Assembly: GCF_963678225.1 (NCBI RefSeq)
Contig: NZ_OY782763.1
Span: 558,001 to 622,000 of the forward strand
From: an uncultured Cohaesibacter sp.
Lineage (GTDB): Bacteria > Pseudomonadota > Alphaproteobacteria > Rhizobiales > Cohaesibacteraceae
Length of the DNA stretch: 64,000 bases
Direction of reading: 5' to 3'
The first letter of the stretch is position 1, and the number at the start of each line of letters is the position of its first letter. Below are positions 10,162-19,765 of this stretch, piece after piece. Under the pieces are notes generated by a model. The model was not told the DNA's origin, ran no database searches, and was given only the letters and a program-made list of their open reading frames with translations. Made by a program: the position numbers and the translations under genes.

Positions 10162-10275
10162 ACAGTCTCGCAAGAGAATCGGTCGGGTGGTCAGGCAAAA
10201 TGTCTGGGCCACCCGCGCCCATAGACAGGCGCCAGCCCTTGGTGGCTCCTGCATGAAGACAAGGGATCACAGCCC

Positions 10276-10968
10276 ATGATCGACCCTATCAGCTGGAGCC
10301 ATACCCTGCCCCAACTCATTATCGCCGTTCTCTTCGGCTATATCCTCGGCTCAACCCCCTTCGGCCTGTTGCTCACCAGGATGGCCGGCATGGGAGATGT
10401 GCGCAAAATCGGCTCGGGCAATATTGGCGCAACCAATGTCTTGCGCACCGGCAACAAGAAGCTGGCAGCTCTTACCCTGCTTGGTGATCTGCTCAAGGGC
10501 ACGCTGTCCGTTATCATTGCGCGGGAATGCGCCATTGTCTTCTCACCGGACCAAGTGCTCCTGATTTCCTGTCTGGCAGGTGCCGGAGCCTTTCTGGGCC
10601 ATATCTTTCCCTTCTGGCTCAAATTTCGTGGCGGCAAGGGCGTTGCCACCTATCTGGGCGTGCTTCTGGCTCTTTCGCCTCCGGCTTTCCTCACATTTGG
10701 CTTCATCTGGCTATCATCTGCCTATTTCAGCCGCTATTCCTCTCTGTCCGCTCTCATTGCCAGTGCTTTGATGCCCTTTGTGCTTTTCGGGTTCGGCAGG
10801 CTGGGTTTGGCTGAACTGTTCGCGATTCTCACGGTCGTGCTCTGGATCAAGCACAAGGAGAATATCAAGCGCTTGCTGGATGGCACAGAAGGCAAGATCG
10901 GCGGCAAGAAGGAAGTGCCCTCAGACAGCACCACTGATGAAACCTCATCAGAAGGTTCAGACAAATGA
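10276..10968 (+). CDS. plsY: Acyl-phosphate glycerol-3-phosphate acyltransferase
   Basis: Inner-membrane enzyme that transfers an acyl group from acyl phosphate to glycerol 3-phosphate, the first step of phospholipid synthesis. The 230-residue product has the three PlsY motifs: an N-terminal [17 protein letters not shown] (phosphate/glycerol site) and [18 protein letters not shown], with about five to six membrane helices. The last ~30 residues are a polar Ser/Thr/Glu-rich tail. Its stop overlaps the dprA start (ATGA at 10965-10968), so the two are likely translationally coupled. A 7-base inverted repeat (CGGGTGG/CCACCCG) lies in the gap after pyrC. Confidence 0.95.
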   Translation: MIDPISWSHTLPQLIIAVLFGYILGSTPFGLLLTRMAGMGDVRKIGSGNIGATNVLRTGNKKLAALTLLGDLLKGTLSVIIARECAIVFSPDQVLLISCLAGAGAFLGHIFPFWLKFRGGKGVATYLGVLLALSPPAFLTFGFIWLSSAYFSRYSSLSALIASALMPFVLFGFGRLGLAELFAILTVVLWIKHKENIKRLLDGTEGKIGGKKEVPSDSTTDETSSEGSDK

Positions 10969-12194
10969 CAAGTGATGTGCCATCCCAAAATTTAAAAGAT
11001 ACTCCGGTGATGGCACGCACAGATGTAATGGCTCTCTCGGAACCCGGCAGCGACGGCTATATCAGCCATCATCCCTTTCGCCTCACAGACAGGCAGCGCT
11101 TTAACTGGTTGCGCCTCATTCGCTGCGAAAATGTTGGCCCGGCAACATTCCGCGATCTGATCAATCACTTCGGCAGCGCCGAGAAAGCCCTCGATGCGCT
11201 ACCGGCTCTCTCTCGCAAGGGTGGAGCAAGACGTGCCTTTCACATGGCATCCGAAGCTGAAGTTGAGGCTGAATGGACAGCCCTTCATCAGGCCGGAGCC
11301 CGCCTTGTAGCAACCGGAGAGCCCGATTATCCGCAGGCCCTCAACCATATTCCTGCGCCTCCCCCTTTGCTGACAGTCATGGGCGGACCAGAGCTGGCGA
11401 GCAAAACAGCAGTCGCGATCGTCGGCTCGCGCAATTGTTCCGCTAGCGGGGCTAAGCTTACAGAAATGATCGCCCGCGACTTGGGCCAGAATGGCGTCGT
11501 GGTCGTCTCCGGGTTGGCGCGTGGCGTTGATACACACGCTCATAAGGCCTCTCTGGCGCTCGGCACCATTGCCGTCGTCGCCGGAGGGCTCAACCAACTT
11601 TATCCGAGACAGAATGTCGACCTGGCCAAAAGCATCGCACAACAGGGCATGTTGATCTCGGAAACGCCTTGGAATGCTCCGGCCCGATCACAGGATTTCC
11701 CGCGCCGAAACCGCATCATCTCGGGCATCGCCATGGGAACACTGGTGGTGGAAGCGGCCAAACGATCCGGATCGCTCATCACTGCGCGCTACGCCCTGGA
11801 ACAGGGCCGCGAAGTGTTTGCCATTCCTGGGTCACCCCTTGATCCTCGCGCAAGTGGCACCAACCACCTGATCCAACAGGGGGCCACGCTGGTTTGCGAA
11901 GCGCAGGACATTCTGGACGCCCTCGCCGCACAACAAAATTACACGCCCGTACAGCAAAGCCTGCCATTAATGGAAAAGGAGAGTGAAGGAGCCCCAGAAG
12001 GGAGGAACGCAGAGCCTGATGAATCCAACAAGATCCGGTTCATCCGCAGCTTGAGTGTCGCCCCGATAGCTATAGATGATCTGATCCGCCAATCCGACCT
12101 GACGCTGGGTCAGGTTCAATTATTGTTGCTGGAGCTGGATCTCGCAGGGCGGCTTGAGCGCCACGGCAACCAGACAGTCTCGATAAAGGCCTGA
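10965..12194 (+). CDS. dprA: DNA-processing protein DprA
   Basis: Single-strand-DNA binding protein that loads RecA onto incoming DNA in natural transformation; widely kept in bacteria not known to be competent. The 409-residue protein has a SAM-like helix-hairpin N-terminal part (~40-110), the Rossmann core with [32 protein letters not shown] and SGSLITA, and a C-terminal winged-helix segment (~345-405). It overlaps plsY by 4 bases with AAGG 9 bases before the ATG; an internal ATG at 11010 is possible. Residues ~320-345 are a polar linker. Family call is certain, role in this host is inferred. Confidence 0.94.
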   Translation: MTSDVPSQNLKDTPVMARTDVMALSEPGSDGYISHHPFRLTDRQRFNWLRLIRCENVGPATFRDLINHFGSAEKALDALPALSRKGGARRAFHMASEAEVEAEWTALHQAGARLVATGEPDYPQALNHIPAPPPLLTVMGGPELASKTAVAIVGSRNCSASGAKLTEMIARDLGQNGVVVVSGLARGVDTHAHKASLALGTIAVVAGGLNQLYPRQNVDLAKSIAQQGMLISETPWNAPARSQDFPRRNRIISGIAMGTLVVEAAKRSGSLITARYALEQGREVFAIPGSPLDPRASGTNHLIQQGATLVCEAQDILDALAAQQNYTPVQQSLPLMEKESEGAPEGRNAEPDESNKIRFIRSLSVAPIAIDDLIRQSDLTLGQVQLLLLELDLAGRLERHGNQTVSIKA

Positions 12195-12256
12195 TGCGCA
12201 GTCGTCGGAATGGAACCTTTGAAGCGCGCTTTTTGGAAATAGAAACCGGGGTAACA

Positions 12257-12448
12257 TCAAAGTGACTTGGCGGGCCGGATCTGTTTGGATACTTCCATGG
12301 CTTCGATCTGAGCCATCTCAAGCAGATAGACCAGCATCGCCAACTCGTCACGCCGGGCAAGCCGGGTCAGGTCTTGCAGATGCGCATATATATAGTCGGC
12401 TGTCTTGACAGGCGATCCACTTTCCAGCAATTGAGCGTCTTCTCTCAC
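12257..12448 (-). CDS. Small hypothetical protein
   Basis: I do not recognise this product. It is convergent with dprA and divergent from topA. The frame is open up to 12592 (111 residues), but I prefer the GTG at 12448 (63 residues) because GGAGAG lies 6 bases upstream and because codon use becomes GC-rich at third positions, like the neighbours, only from there on. The upstream part is AT-rich and holds repeated ATACAACC motifs that look like promoter DNA. The product is soluble and helical, with a hydrophobic stretch (LAMLVYLLEMAQIEAME) that could form a dimer interface. Existence is moderately supported; the start is uncertain. Confidence 0.55.
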   Translation of the reverse strand: MREDAQLLESGSPVKTADYIYAHLQDLTRLARRDELAMLVYLLEMAQIEAMEVSKQIRPAKSL

Positions 12449-12511
12449 TTGGCTCTCCACATTGGTTATTTGCAATTCTATTGCGGCAAAAAGATTACTC
12501 GTTTGACGATC

Positions 12512-12565
12512 ATACAACCAAGATATTAGATTGTATACAACCACACCATATACCTTCGGTTGTAT
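12512..12565. promoter_or_regulatory. Cluster of ATACAACC motifs (two direct, one inverted)
   Basis: ATACAACCA occurs at 12512-12520 and 12535-12543, its inverse GGTTGTAT at 12558-12565, and the palindrome TTGTATACAA at 12531-12540. The cluster lies in an AT-rich stretch between the small leftward gene and topA, so it may be an operator for either. No regulator is known to me for it. Confidence 0.4.
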
Positions 12566-12758
12566 TTTCACAATATGCTTGCATGTGAGCAATAGAAATT
12601 ATATCCGCTTTAGACAGCCGCCGCACTTGACGGGAAAGGTCGAAGCAGTCATGTGACTAGCATTGACAATAGAAGAATCAGAACCAAATGCTAGCTACCG
12701 GCTCCATCTTGCCAGTTGCTTGATGGACCTAAACGCTAATGGACAGTACGGATTTCAA

Positions 12759-15416
12759 ATGGACGTCGTAATCGTAGAATCGCCAGCCAAAGCCAAAACG
12801 ATCAATAAGTATTTAGGCAAGAACTACAAGGTCTTGGCTTCTTACGGGCATGTTCGCGACCTCCCCTCCAAAGATGGCTCTGTACTGCCGGACGACGATT
12901 TTTCCATGACGTGGGAAGCGGATACGAAATCGAAAAAACGTCTCTCCGAAATCGCCGAAGCAGTAAAGAATTCCGACCGTCTCATTCTCGCAACTGACCC
13001 TGATAGAGAGGGTGAAGCGATCTCTTGGCATGTGTTGGAGGTGTTGAAAAAGCGTCGCGGCGTGTTGAAGGACCAACCCGTCCAGCGCGTTGTCTTTAAC
13101 GCCATCACCAAAGAATCCATTCTCCATGCTATGGAACATCCGCGTGATATCGATACGCCTCTGGTCGACGCCTATCTGGCGCGCCGGGCTCTTGATTATC
13201 TGGTAGGCTTCACCCTGTCTCCGGTGCTTTGGCGCAAATTGCCCGGTGCCCGTTCTGCGGGCCGCGTACAATCCGTTGCCCTGCGTCTTGTCTGCCAGCG
13301 CGAAGAAGAAATTGAAGCCTTCATCCCGCAGGAATACTGGTCGATCCTGGCTGACCTGCAAACCGGTGCCGGTGCCGATTTCCAGGCGCGCATCACGGCA
13401 GTTGATGGTGAGAAAAAGACCCGCCTCGATATCAAGACCGAAGCAGAAGCAGCTGATATCAAGCTGTTGGTCGAGCAGGCCAGCCTCAAGGTTCGCTCGG
13501 TTGAGGCCAAACCGGTACGCCGCAATCCGTTCGCGCCCTTCACTACCTCGACCCTGCAGCAGGAAGCCTCGCGCAAACTCGGGTTTGCCGCAGCCCGCAC
13601 CATGCAGATTGCCCAGCGCCTCTATGAAGGCGTCTCTCTAGGCGGAGAAACGACAGGCCTCATTACCTATATGCGTACTGACGGCGTTGAAATCGCTCCC
13701 GAAGCCATTGCCCCGATCCGTGGTATGATCGAGCAGGAATATGGCAAGAGCTATCTGCCAGACAAGCCGCGCCACTATACGGTGAAGGCCAAGAATGCGC
13801 AGGAGGCCCACGAGGCCATCCGCCCCACCGACATCACCCGCCATCCAAAAGAAATGGCGCCGTATCTCGATGAGGAACAGCTCAAACTTTACACGCTGAT
13901 CTGGCGCCGCACACTGGCCAGCCAGATGGAATCGGCCCGTCTTGAGCGCACCACGGTCGACATCACCGCAACCAACGGCTCCCGCAACGCCGAGCTGCGC
14001 GCCACCGGTCAGGTGGTCCGCTTTGATGGTTTCCTGACCCTTTATACCGAATCCAAAGATGATGACGACGATGATGATGGCAACCGCCTGCCACCGATGA
14101 GTGAAGGGGAAGCACTCAAGCAAAAAGCGGTCAATGCCAGCCAGCATCACACCGAGCCTCCCCCGCGCTACACCGAGGCCACCCTCATCAAACGCATGGA
14201 AGAATTGGGCATCGGTCGTCCGTCCACCTACACTGCAACCCTTTCCGTTCTGCGCGATCGTGGCTATGTGGTGCTCGACAAGAAGCGCCTGATCCCTGAA
14301 TCCAAGGGCCGTCTGGTCACCGGCTTCCTTTCAAACTTCTTCGAGCGCTACGTGCAGTATGACTTCACGGCGGATCTGGAAGAAAAGCTCGACCGTATCT
14401 CTGCAGGCGAACTGGAATGGAAGGATGTGCTGCGCGATTTCTGGAAGGAATTCTCCTCCCATGTCGATGGCACCAAGGAACTGCGCGTCAGTCAGGTTCT
14501 GGATACACTCAATGAAGTGCTGGCCTCCTATGCCTTCCCGCCACGCGAAGATGGCAAGGATCCGCGCGCTTGCCCATCCTGCGACGATGGCCGCCTCAGC
14601 CTGAAAACCAGTCGCTATGGCGCTTTTGTTGGCTGTTCCAACTATCCTGAATGTGGCTATACCCGCCAGCTGTCAGCCGATGGAGATGGCGACGCCCAGC
14701 AAGTGGGCGAAAATGGCACCAAGATGCTCGGCTCCGACCCGGAAACGGGACAGGATGTAACCCTGCGCTCAGGCCGCTTTGGCCCCTACGTCCAGCTGGG
14801 CGAAGAGAAAAAGCCGCCGCGCTCCTCCATTCCAAAGGGCTGGGATATCGAGACAATCGATCTGGAAAAGGCCCTCAAGCTGCTCTCCCTCCCACGCGAG
14901 GTGGGCGAGCATCCTGAAGATGGCAAGATGATCACCGCAGGCCTTGGCCGTTACGGCCCGTTCGTGCTGCATGATGGCACCTATGCAAACCTGCCAAGCG
15001 TGGAAGACATCTTCTCTGTCGGCCTCAACCATGCGGTAAGCCTGCTGGCCGAGAAGCGCGCCAACGGTGGCCGTCGCCGCACGGCGCAGTCGCTCAAGGA
15101 ACTGGGCGAACATCCAGATGGTGGAGGCGCCATCACCGTCAAGTCCGGACGCTACGGCCCTTACGTCAACCATGGCAAGATCAATGCGACCCTGCCAAAA
15201 GACATGAAGCCGGAAGATGTGACCCTTGAGCAGGCGCTCGAACTGATCGCCGCCAAAGCAGAGAAGAGCCCTGCCAAGAAAACGTCAGCGAAAAAGACCA
15301 CTGCGAAGAAAACGACGGCCAAGAAAACAACGACGAAAAAGGCCGCCGCCAAGAAGTCAACAGCAAAGAAAAAAGCTGAGGCCGAAGACAAGGCAGAAGC
15401 TGTCGATGAAGAATAA
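12759..15416 (+). CDS. topA: DNA topoisomerase I
   Basis: Type IA topoisomerase that relaxes negative supercoils through a 5'-phosphotyrosine link. The 885-residue protein starts with the Toprim domain (VVIVESPAKAKTI, TDPDREGEAISWH), carries the active Tyr in GLITYMRTDGV and the GRVQSVALRLV segment, and then one four-cysteine zinc ribbon (CPSC..CSNYPEC). After that come three Toprim C-terminal repeats marked by SGRFGPYVQ, LGRYGPFV and SGRYGPYVN, and a tail of alternating KKT/KKA units. The ATG at 12759 gives the standard start; upstream in-frame ATGs at 12663 and 12723 add unrelated sequence. A repetitive lysine tail is common in such enzymes and probably binds DNA. Confidence 0.97.
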   Translation: MDVVIVESPAKAKTINKYLGKNYKVLASYGHVRDLPSKDGSVLPDDDFSMTWEADTKSKKRLSEIAEAVKNSDRLILATDPDREGEAISWHVLEVLKKRRGVLKDQPVQRVVFNAITKESILHAMEHPRDIDTPLVDAYLARRALDYLVGFTLSPVLWRKLPGARSAGRVQSVALRLVCQREEEIEAFIPQEYWSILADLQTGAGADFQARITAVDGEKKTRLDIKTEAEAADIKLLVEQASLKVRSVEAKPVRRNPFAPFTTSTLQQEASRKLGFAAARTMQIAQRLYEGVSLGGETTGLITYMRTDGVEIAPEAIAPIRGMIEQEYGKSYLPDKPRHYTVKAKNAQEAHEAIRPTDITRHPKEMAPYLDEEQLKLYTLIWRRTLASQMESARLERTTVDITATNGSRNAELRATGQVVRFDGFLTLYTESKDDDDDDDGNRLPPMSEGEALKQKAVNASQHHTEPPPRYTEATLIKRMEELGIGRPSTYTATLSVLRDRGYVVLDKKRLIPESKGRLVTGFLSNFFERYVQYDFTADLEEKLDRISAGELEWKDVLRDFWKEFSSHVDGTKELRVSQVLDTLNEVLASYAFPPREDGKDPRACPSCDDGRLSLKTSRYGAFVGCSNYPECGYTRQLSADGDGDAQQVGENGTKMLGSDPETGQDVTLRSGRFGPYVQLGEEKKPPRSSIPKGWDIETIDLEKALKLLSLPREVGEHPEDGKMITAGLGRYGPFVLHDGTYANLPSVEDIFSVGLNHAVSLLAEKRANGGRRRTAQSLKELGEHPDGGGAITVKSGRYGPYVNHGKINATLPKDMKPEDVTLEQALELIAAKAEKSPAKKTSAKKTTAKKTTAKKTTTKKAAAKKSTAKKKAEAEDKAEAVDEE

Positions 15417-15533
15417 GGACAGCTGACCATTCGGCCAAACCGTGCCTATACTGCTCGTAAACATTCGCATGCGCGTTCCATCGCGCATCGCGAACGCACG
15501 ACCATATCGCCCATGATGAGAAGGACCGCCTAA

Positions 15534-17873
15534 GTGATACGCAAACGCAGACCCACAATGGAGGATGGCCTTCCCTCGAAAGACGAAATCCTCGCCTTCA
15601 TCGCTGAAAATCCCGGCAAGGCGGGCAAGCGCGAAATCGCGCGCGCCTTCGGCATTTCCGGCGGTGCCCGCATCGGGCTCAAACGCATCCTGAAAGAACT
15701 GACCGAAGACGGTCATATCGAGAAGAGCCGCAAGCGCCTTGTCAAATCCGGAGAGTTACCGGCGGTTGGCGTCTATCGCGTCAGCGAGCGTGACCCTCAG
15801 GGCGACCTGATCGGTGTTCCCGTCAAATGGGAAGGCAGCGACGAAAACGCGACCCCGCCTCGCCTCTTGATCGAACCGGACAAGAAGTCCAAGGCCGTAC
15901 CCGGCATCGGGGATCGTGTCTTGGCCAAGCTGATCGAGAGAGACCTCGAACAATTCGAGCTCCCCGGCATCCGTCAAGCTGTACGCGTTATCAAGATTTT
16001 GCCCAAACGCGAAGATTCCATCCTCGGCATATACCGACGCGACCCGATCAACGGTGGCGGGCGGCTGGTGCCCATCGACAAGAAAACACAAGAGCTTTCC
16101 ATCGACGATGCTTCCAAGGGCGACGCTTCTGAAGGCGATCTGGTGGCTGTGTCCATCACCCGCTCCGGCCGTTCCAAGACGCCGCGCGCCCATGTGCGCG
16201 AAGTGATCGGCCCCATGGCCTCCGAGCAGGCCGTCAGCATGATCGCTATCCATGCCTTGGGCATTCCCTATATCTTCCCTGATGCTGTGCTGACAGAAGC
16301 CGAACGCGCCACCCAACCTGACCTCAAGGGACGGGAAGACTGGCGCGATATACCACTCATCACCATCGACCCGGCAGACGCAAAGGACCATGACGACGCC
16401 ATCTATGCCGAACCCGACGACGATCCGGCCAACGAAGGCGGCGTGATCGCCTATGTGGCCATCGCGGATGTTGCCTATCATGTGCGCATGGGGGGCAATA
16501 TTGATCGCGAGGCCATCAAGCGCGGCAACTCGGTCTATTTCCCGGACCGTGTCGTGCCGATGCTGCCCGAGCGGATATCAAACGACCTGTGTTCGCTGAG
16601 AGAAGGCGAAGACCGCCCCTCTATGGCCGTGCGCATGGTGTTCGACAAAACTGGCAAGAAAAAGCGCCACAGCTTCCACCGCGTCATGATCCGTGTCGCC
16701 GCAGGCATCTCCTACAATCAGGCACAGAGCGCGATTGATGGCACCACGGATGAAGTGACGGGGCCGATCCTTGAATCGATCCTGAAGCCCCTCTGGGCTG
16801 GCTATGAGGTATTGAAAACGGGCCGCGATGCCCGCGAGCCACTGGAACTGGATATTCCCGAGCGTAAATTGATGCTCAAGCCTGACGGCACCATTGACCG
16901 GGTTGTCATTCCGCCCCGCCTGGATGCGCACAAGCTCGTGGAAGAATTCATGATTCAGGCCAACGTAGCTGCAGCGGAAACGCTGGAAAAGCACAAGCAG
17001 GGCCTGATCTACCGTATCCATGACAATCCATCGCCCGAGAAGCTGGAAGGCCTGAGAGAATTCCTCCAATCCATGGATCTCAGCTTCCCCAAGGGCGGCA
17101 ATCTACGCCCTTCCATGTTCAACGCGATCCTCAGACGCACAGCGGAAACCGAGCAAGCCCCTCTGGTCAGCCAGGTCGTTTTGCGCTCGCAGGCACAAGC
17201 GGAATATAATCCGGAGAATATCGGCCATTTCGGACTGAACCTGCTGAAATATGCCCATTTCACTTCGCCGATCCGCCGCTACGCCGACCTTGTTGTGCAT
17301 CGCGCCCTGATCGCGGCTCTGAAATTGGGAGACGACGGCCTGCCCGCAGGCTTTGACGGCAAACTCGCCGATATCGCGGGGCATATTTCAACCACAGAAC
17401 GCCGCGCCATGGCAGCCGAGCGGGACACAAAGGACCGGCTGATTGCCGCATTCCTGTCCGACAAGGTCGGTGCGCGCTTTACCGGCAAGATCTCCGGTGT
17501 CACCCGTGTCGGCCTGTTCGTGCAGCTCTCCGATACCGGCGCCGATGGCTTCATTCCGGCCTCCACCTTGGGCTATGACTATTATCATTATGACGAGCCC
17601 AATCATCAGCTCATCGGCGAGGCAACGGGAGAAACTTTCCGCCTTGGCGATATCGTCGATGTGAAGCTCGTTGAAGCGGCCCCATTGGCAGGCGCTCTGC
17701 GCTTTGAAATGCTCACGGAAGGCCGCAGACATCCCAAGGGCAAGGCTCCGGGCCATTTGACCCGAAACAAAGGGCGTGGCAAAGGCTCCTTCAGCTCGAA
17801 AGGACGCAAGAAGCCGGGCACCACCCGCCCTAGAAGCGTCAAGCCGAGGGTCACGAAGGGACGCAAACGCTAA
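15534..17873 (+). CDS. rnr: Ribonuclease R
   Basis: Processive 3'-5' exoribonuclease of the RNB family that degrades structured RNA and helps in rRNA quality control. About 779 residues: N-terminal winged-helix (~15-70), cold-shock-like domains (~75-240), the RNB core with the metal-binding DPADAKDHDDAIY, an S1 domain (FTGKISGVTRVGLFVQL) and a basic Lys/Arg-rich tail. The GTG at 15534 has AAGGA upstream; an ATG at 15558 is an alternative eight residues in. It lies 117 bases after topA and before a NUDIX gene in a gene order familiar from related bacteria. Confidence 0.96.
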   Translation: MIRKRRPTMEDGLPSKDEILAFIAENPGKAGKREIARAFGISGGARIGLKRILKELTEDGHIEKSRKRLVKSGELPAVGVYRVSERDPQGDLIGVPVKWEGSDENATPPRLLIEPDKKSKAVPGIGDRVLAKLIERDLEQFELPGIRQAVRVIKILPKREDSILGIYRRDPINGGGRLVPIDKKTQELSIDDASKGDASEGDLVAVSITRSGRSKTPRAHVREVIGPMASEQAVSMIAIHALGIPYIFPDAVLTEAERATQPDLKGREDWRDIPLITIDPADAKDHDDAIYAEPDDDPANEGGVIAYVAIADVAYHVRMGGNIDREAIKRGNSVYFPDRVVPMLPERISNDLCSLREGEDRPSMAVRMVFDKTGKKKRHSFHRVMIRVAAGISYNQAQSAIDGTTDEVTGPILESILKPLWAGYEVLKTGRDAREPLELDIPERKLMLKPDGTIDRVVIPPRLDAHKLVEEFMIQANVAAAETLEKHKQGLIYRIHDNPSPEKLEGLREFLQSMDLSFPKGGNLRPSMFNAILRRTAETEQAPLVSQVVLRSQAQAEYNPENIGHFGLNLLKYAHFTSPIRRYADLVVHRALIAALKLGDDGLPAGFDGKLADIAGHISTTERRAMAAERDTKDRLIAAFLSDKVGARFTGKISGVTRVGLFVQLSDTGADGFIPASTLGYDYYHYDEPNHQLIGEATGETFRLGDIVDVKLVEAAPLAGALRFEMLTEGRRHPKGKAPGHLTRNKGRGKGSFSSKGRKKPGTTRPRSVKPRVTKGRKR

Positions 17874-17907
17874 TAAGAGCCAGAGAGACAAAATACACGG
17901 TGAGATC

Positions 17908-18672
17908 ATGATGAGGCATATCGACAATATCGAAGTCCACCCGGACCTCACCGCCAATGCGCAACGGCTCTATGATGGCTCCTTGCCTAAAGTGCGCCCC
18001 AAGGATGCAGCCACGCTCATCATTCTCGATCATGACCACGGCACTCCAAAAATCCTGATGGGGCGACGCCACATGCGCCATCGTTTCATGCCCGGCAAGT
18101 TCGTCTTCCCCGGAGGGCGTCTCGATGCCACAGACCGGTATGTCCCCTGTGCCGACGATCTGCCTACTGGCGTGATGGAAAAGCTGCGCTGTGGGGCCAG
18201 AAACGGCTCCAGCGACAGGCGGATGCGAGGACTGGCGGTCTGCGCCATTCGCGAAACCTATGAAGAAGCCGGACTGTTCATTGCAACGAAAGCTGACACA
18301 GCAAAATTGAAGGGTGACGATTGGAACGCTTTCAAAGATAGAAAACTGCTTCCCAAACTTTCACCTTTGCGCCTTATTGGTCGGGCTATAACGCCACCGG
18401 GCCGAACGCGCCGATTTGATACGCGCTTCTTTGCCATAGATGCCCGCCACATAGCGGATCGCCTGAGCGAGGGTACCGGTCCTTCAGGCGAGCTGGAAGA
18501 CCTGCATTGGCTCACCATTTCCGACGCGCATGATCTGGAATTGCCACGCATCACCAAAGAGATTCTCCATGAGCTGGAAGAAAGGCTGAAGATGGATCCG
18601 GAGTTGGCGCCTCAGAGCCCTACTCCCTTCTTTTTCATGCGGGGAAAATCCATGTGCCGAGCAGAAATTTGA
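17908..18672 (+). CDS. NUDIX hydrolase with split Nudix box
   Basis: About 254 residues, starting at one of two adjacent ATGs (17908 or 17911) behind GGTGAG. The Nudix signature is present but divided: FPGGRLDATD near residue 70 and AIRETYEEAGLF near 115 are separated by about 40 residues, a layout known from the NUDT19/RP2 type and from a group of alphaproteobacterial proteins. The enzyme should hydrolyse a nucleoside diphosphate linked to another moiety (CoA derivatives are one option), but the substrate is not readable. It follows rnr after 34 bases and ends before an inverted repeat, so it may be co-transcribed with rnr. Confidence 0.85.
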   Translation: MMRHIDNIEVHPDLTANAQRLYDGSLPKVRPKDAATLIILDHDHGTPKILMGRRHMRHRFMPGKFVFPGGRLDATDRYVPCADDLPTGVMEKLRCGARNGSSDRRMRGLAVCAIRETYEEAGLFIATKADTAKLKGDDWNAFKDRKLLPKLSPLRLIGRAITPPGRTRRFDTRFFAIDARHIADRLSEGTGPSGELEDLHWLTISDAHDLELPRITKEILHELEERLKMDPELAPQSPTPFFFMRGKSMCRAEI

Positions 18673-18692
18673 ACCGCAACCCAAACCAGAAG

Positions 18693-18712
18693 AATGGCAG
18701 ATTACTGCCATT
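18693..18712 (+). terminator. Stem-loop after the NUDIX gene
   Basis: A perfect 8-bp stem AATGGCAG/CTGCCATT with a 4-base loop lies 20 bases after the NUDIX stop. The following TTCCATCTCTTTC is only weakly T-rich, so termination is plausible rather than clear. Confidence 0.45.
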
Positions 18713-18781
18713 TCCATCTCTTTCCTGTCGACAAGTGAGCCGGATTTCGGTAGTTTGGCGTCGATAATTCGATACACGCTC

Positions 18782-18809
18782 TTGACAATAGGCCAACTTT
18801 GCGTAGTTT
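18782..18809 (+). promoter_or_regulatory. Candidate rpmG promoter
   Basis: TTGACA (18782-18787) is followed after 16 bases by TAGTTT (18804-18809). The -10 lies inside the second copy of an 11-base direct repeat GTAGTTTGGCG (18750-18760 and 18803-18813), which also forms an inverted repeat with GCCAA just upstream. Confidence 0.4.
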
Positions 18810-18952
18810 GGCGCTTCGAAACAGGTTTTTTGCTGAGACGGTCGCTTTTCCGCTCAGCGCATCTTCGGCCCGGCAGCCAAGAGAACAGAATGCACTAGTG
18901 GCATGCGGTTTGAATGGCAGTTTGTCGCGGGCCCAAATGACGGAAAAGACTT

Positions 18953-19120
18953 ATGGCTAAGGCAACAACAATCAAAATCCGTCTGGTCAGCACCGCTGAC
19001 ACGGGTTACTTTTACGTCACCAAGAAAAATTCCCGCACCATGACCGAAAAAATGGTCAAGCGGAAATACGATCCGGTGGCTAAGAAACATGTCGAGTTCA
19101 AAGAAGCCAAAATCAAGTAA
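18953..19120 (+). CDS. rpmG: 50S ribosomal protein L33
   Basis: A 55-residue basic protein beginning [20 protein letters not shown] and continuing [20 protein letters not shown], a textbook L33 of the type without zinc-binding cysteines. GGAAAAGA lies just before the ATG. It stands alone, with a strong terminator 25 bases downstream and a candidate promoter about 150 bases upstream. In related alphaproteobacteria rpmG lies near pleD and divK, as here. The cysteine-free form is the one that does not depend on zinc. Confidence 0.96.
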   Translation: MAKATTIKIRLVSTADTGYFYVTKKNSRTMTEKMVKRKYDPVAKKHVEFKEAKIK

Positions 19121-19145
19121 GGCATCTTTCTACTGGCGACAGTTT

Positions 19146-19180
19146 AAAAACCCGCTTGCCTCTGGCATGCGGGTTTTTTA
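19146..19180 (+). terminator. Intrinsic terminator of rpmG
   Basis: AAAACCCGC and GCGGGTTTTTT form a stem with a 13-base loop, followed by a T run, 25 bases after the rpmG stop. Confidence 0.85.
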
Positions 19181-19729
19181 TTGGCCTCTTGGCGAGACAG
19201 GAGGAATGGGGTCGTTCAGCATCACCCCAACTTTTACCTGCAGTCTCATCCATCTCGCGTAAAAAGTAAAACGGCATCGAAGCCGCCTGAAAGCACAGCA
19301 AAAATACCTGCGCATGGTCCTGAAGCAGGATCAAATATTGAGGATGAGTGGAAAATAAAGGATGGCCGGTCCAGTTGCAGACCACTTGAGGAGGCCACTC
19401 TTGCTGCGACTGAACCGACCAAAGCCCCACGGTCCCAGGAGATGCGGCGGACCTGGATGTCCGTAGGGAAAAATACATACATAAACGGAAGTGTGTGGAC
19501 ATAGCACAGCCTGCAGTCTAGCTGCCAAGCTAACAAACGGCGTCCCCCACTCCGTTTTACATCTGATCCAAGCCTAACAAAATAAGTGATAATTTCAACG
19601 AATTGTTTACCAAATTCGATAAAATCTTGTTGTTTGATAAAGAATTAAGGTAAATTCCCAAGGATTTTTAGCTAAATTACCTGTCAGATTGCTCTTTAAC
19701 ACCATCTCAAAGGCTTCGATTTTTGTTTC
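19181..19729. other. Gene-poor intergenic region
   Basis: About 550 bases with no coding frame I can support. Frames of about 100 codons exist on both strands at 19113-19504 but none gives a recognisable protein, a ribosome-binding site or neighbour-like codon use. From about 19550 to 19690 the DNA is distinctly AT-rich. Confidence 0.45.
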
Positions 19730-19759
19730 TTGGCACTTTGATCAGGCCATTTGCTATAG
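19730..19759 (+). promoter_or_regulatory. Sigma70-type promoter for a candidate small RNA
   Basis: TTGGCA (19730-19735), 18-base spacer, CTATAG (19754-19759). The pair resembles alphaproteobacterial housekeeping promoters and is followed by no coding gene on this strand for 2 kb. Confidence 0.5.
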
Positions 19760-19765
19760 ATTCGC

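Noticed and set aside
15260-15416. Tandem DNA repeat at the end of topA
   Set aside because: It is the coding sequence of the low-complexity lysine-rich tail of topoisomerase I, common in the family, not a separate repeat element.
19113-19536. Several frames of 65-130 codons on both strands after rpmG
   Set aside because: They overlap each other and the rpmG terminator, lack start signals, and give compositions unlike the surrounding genes.
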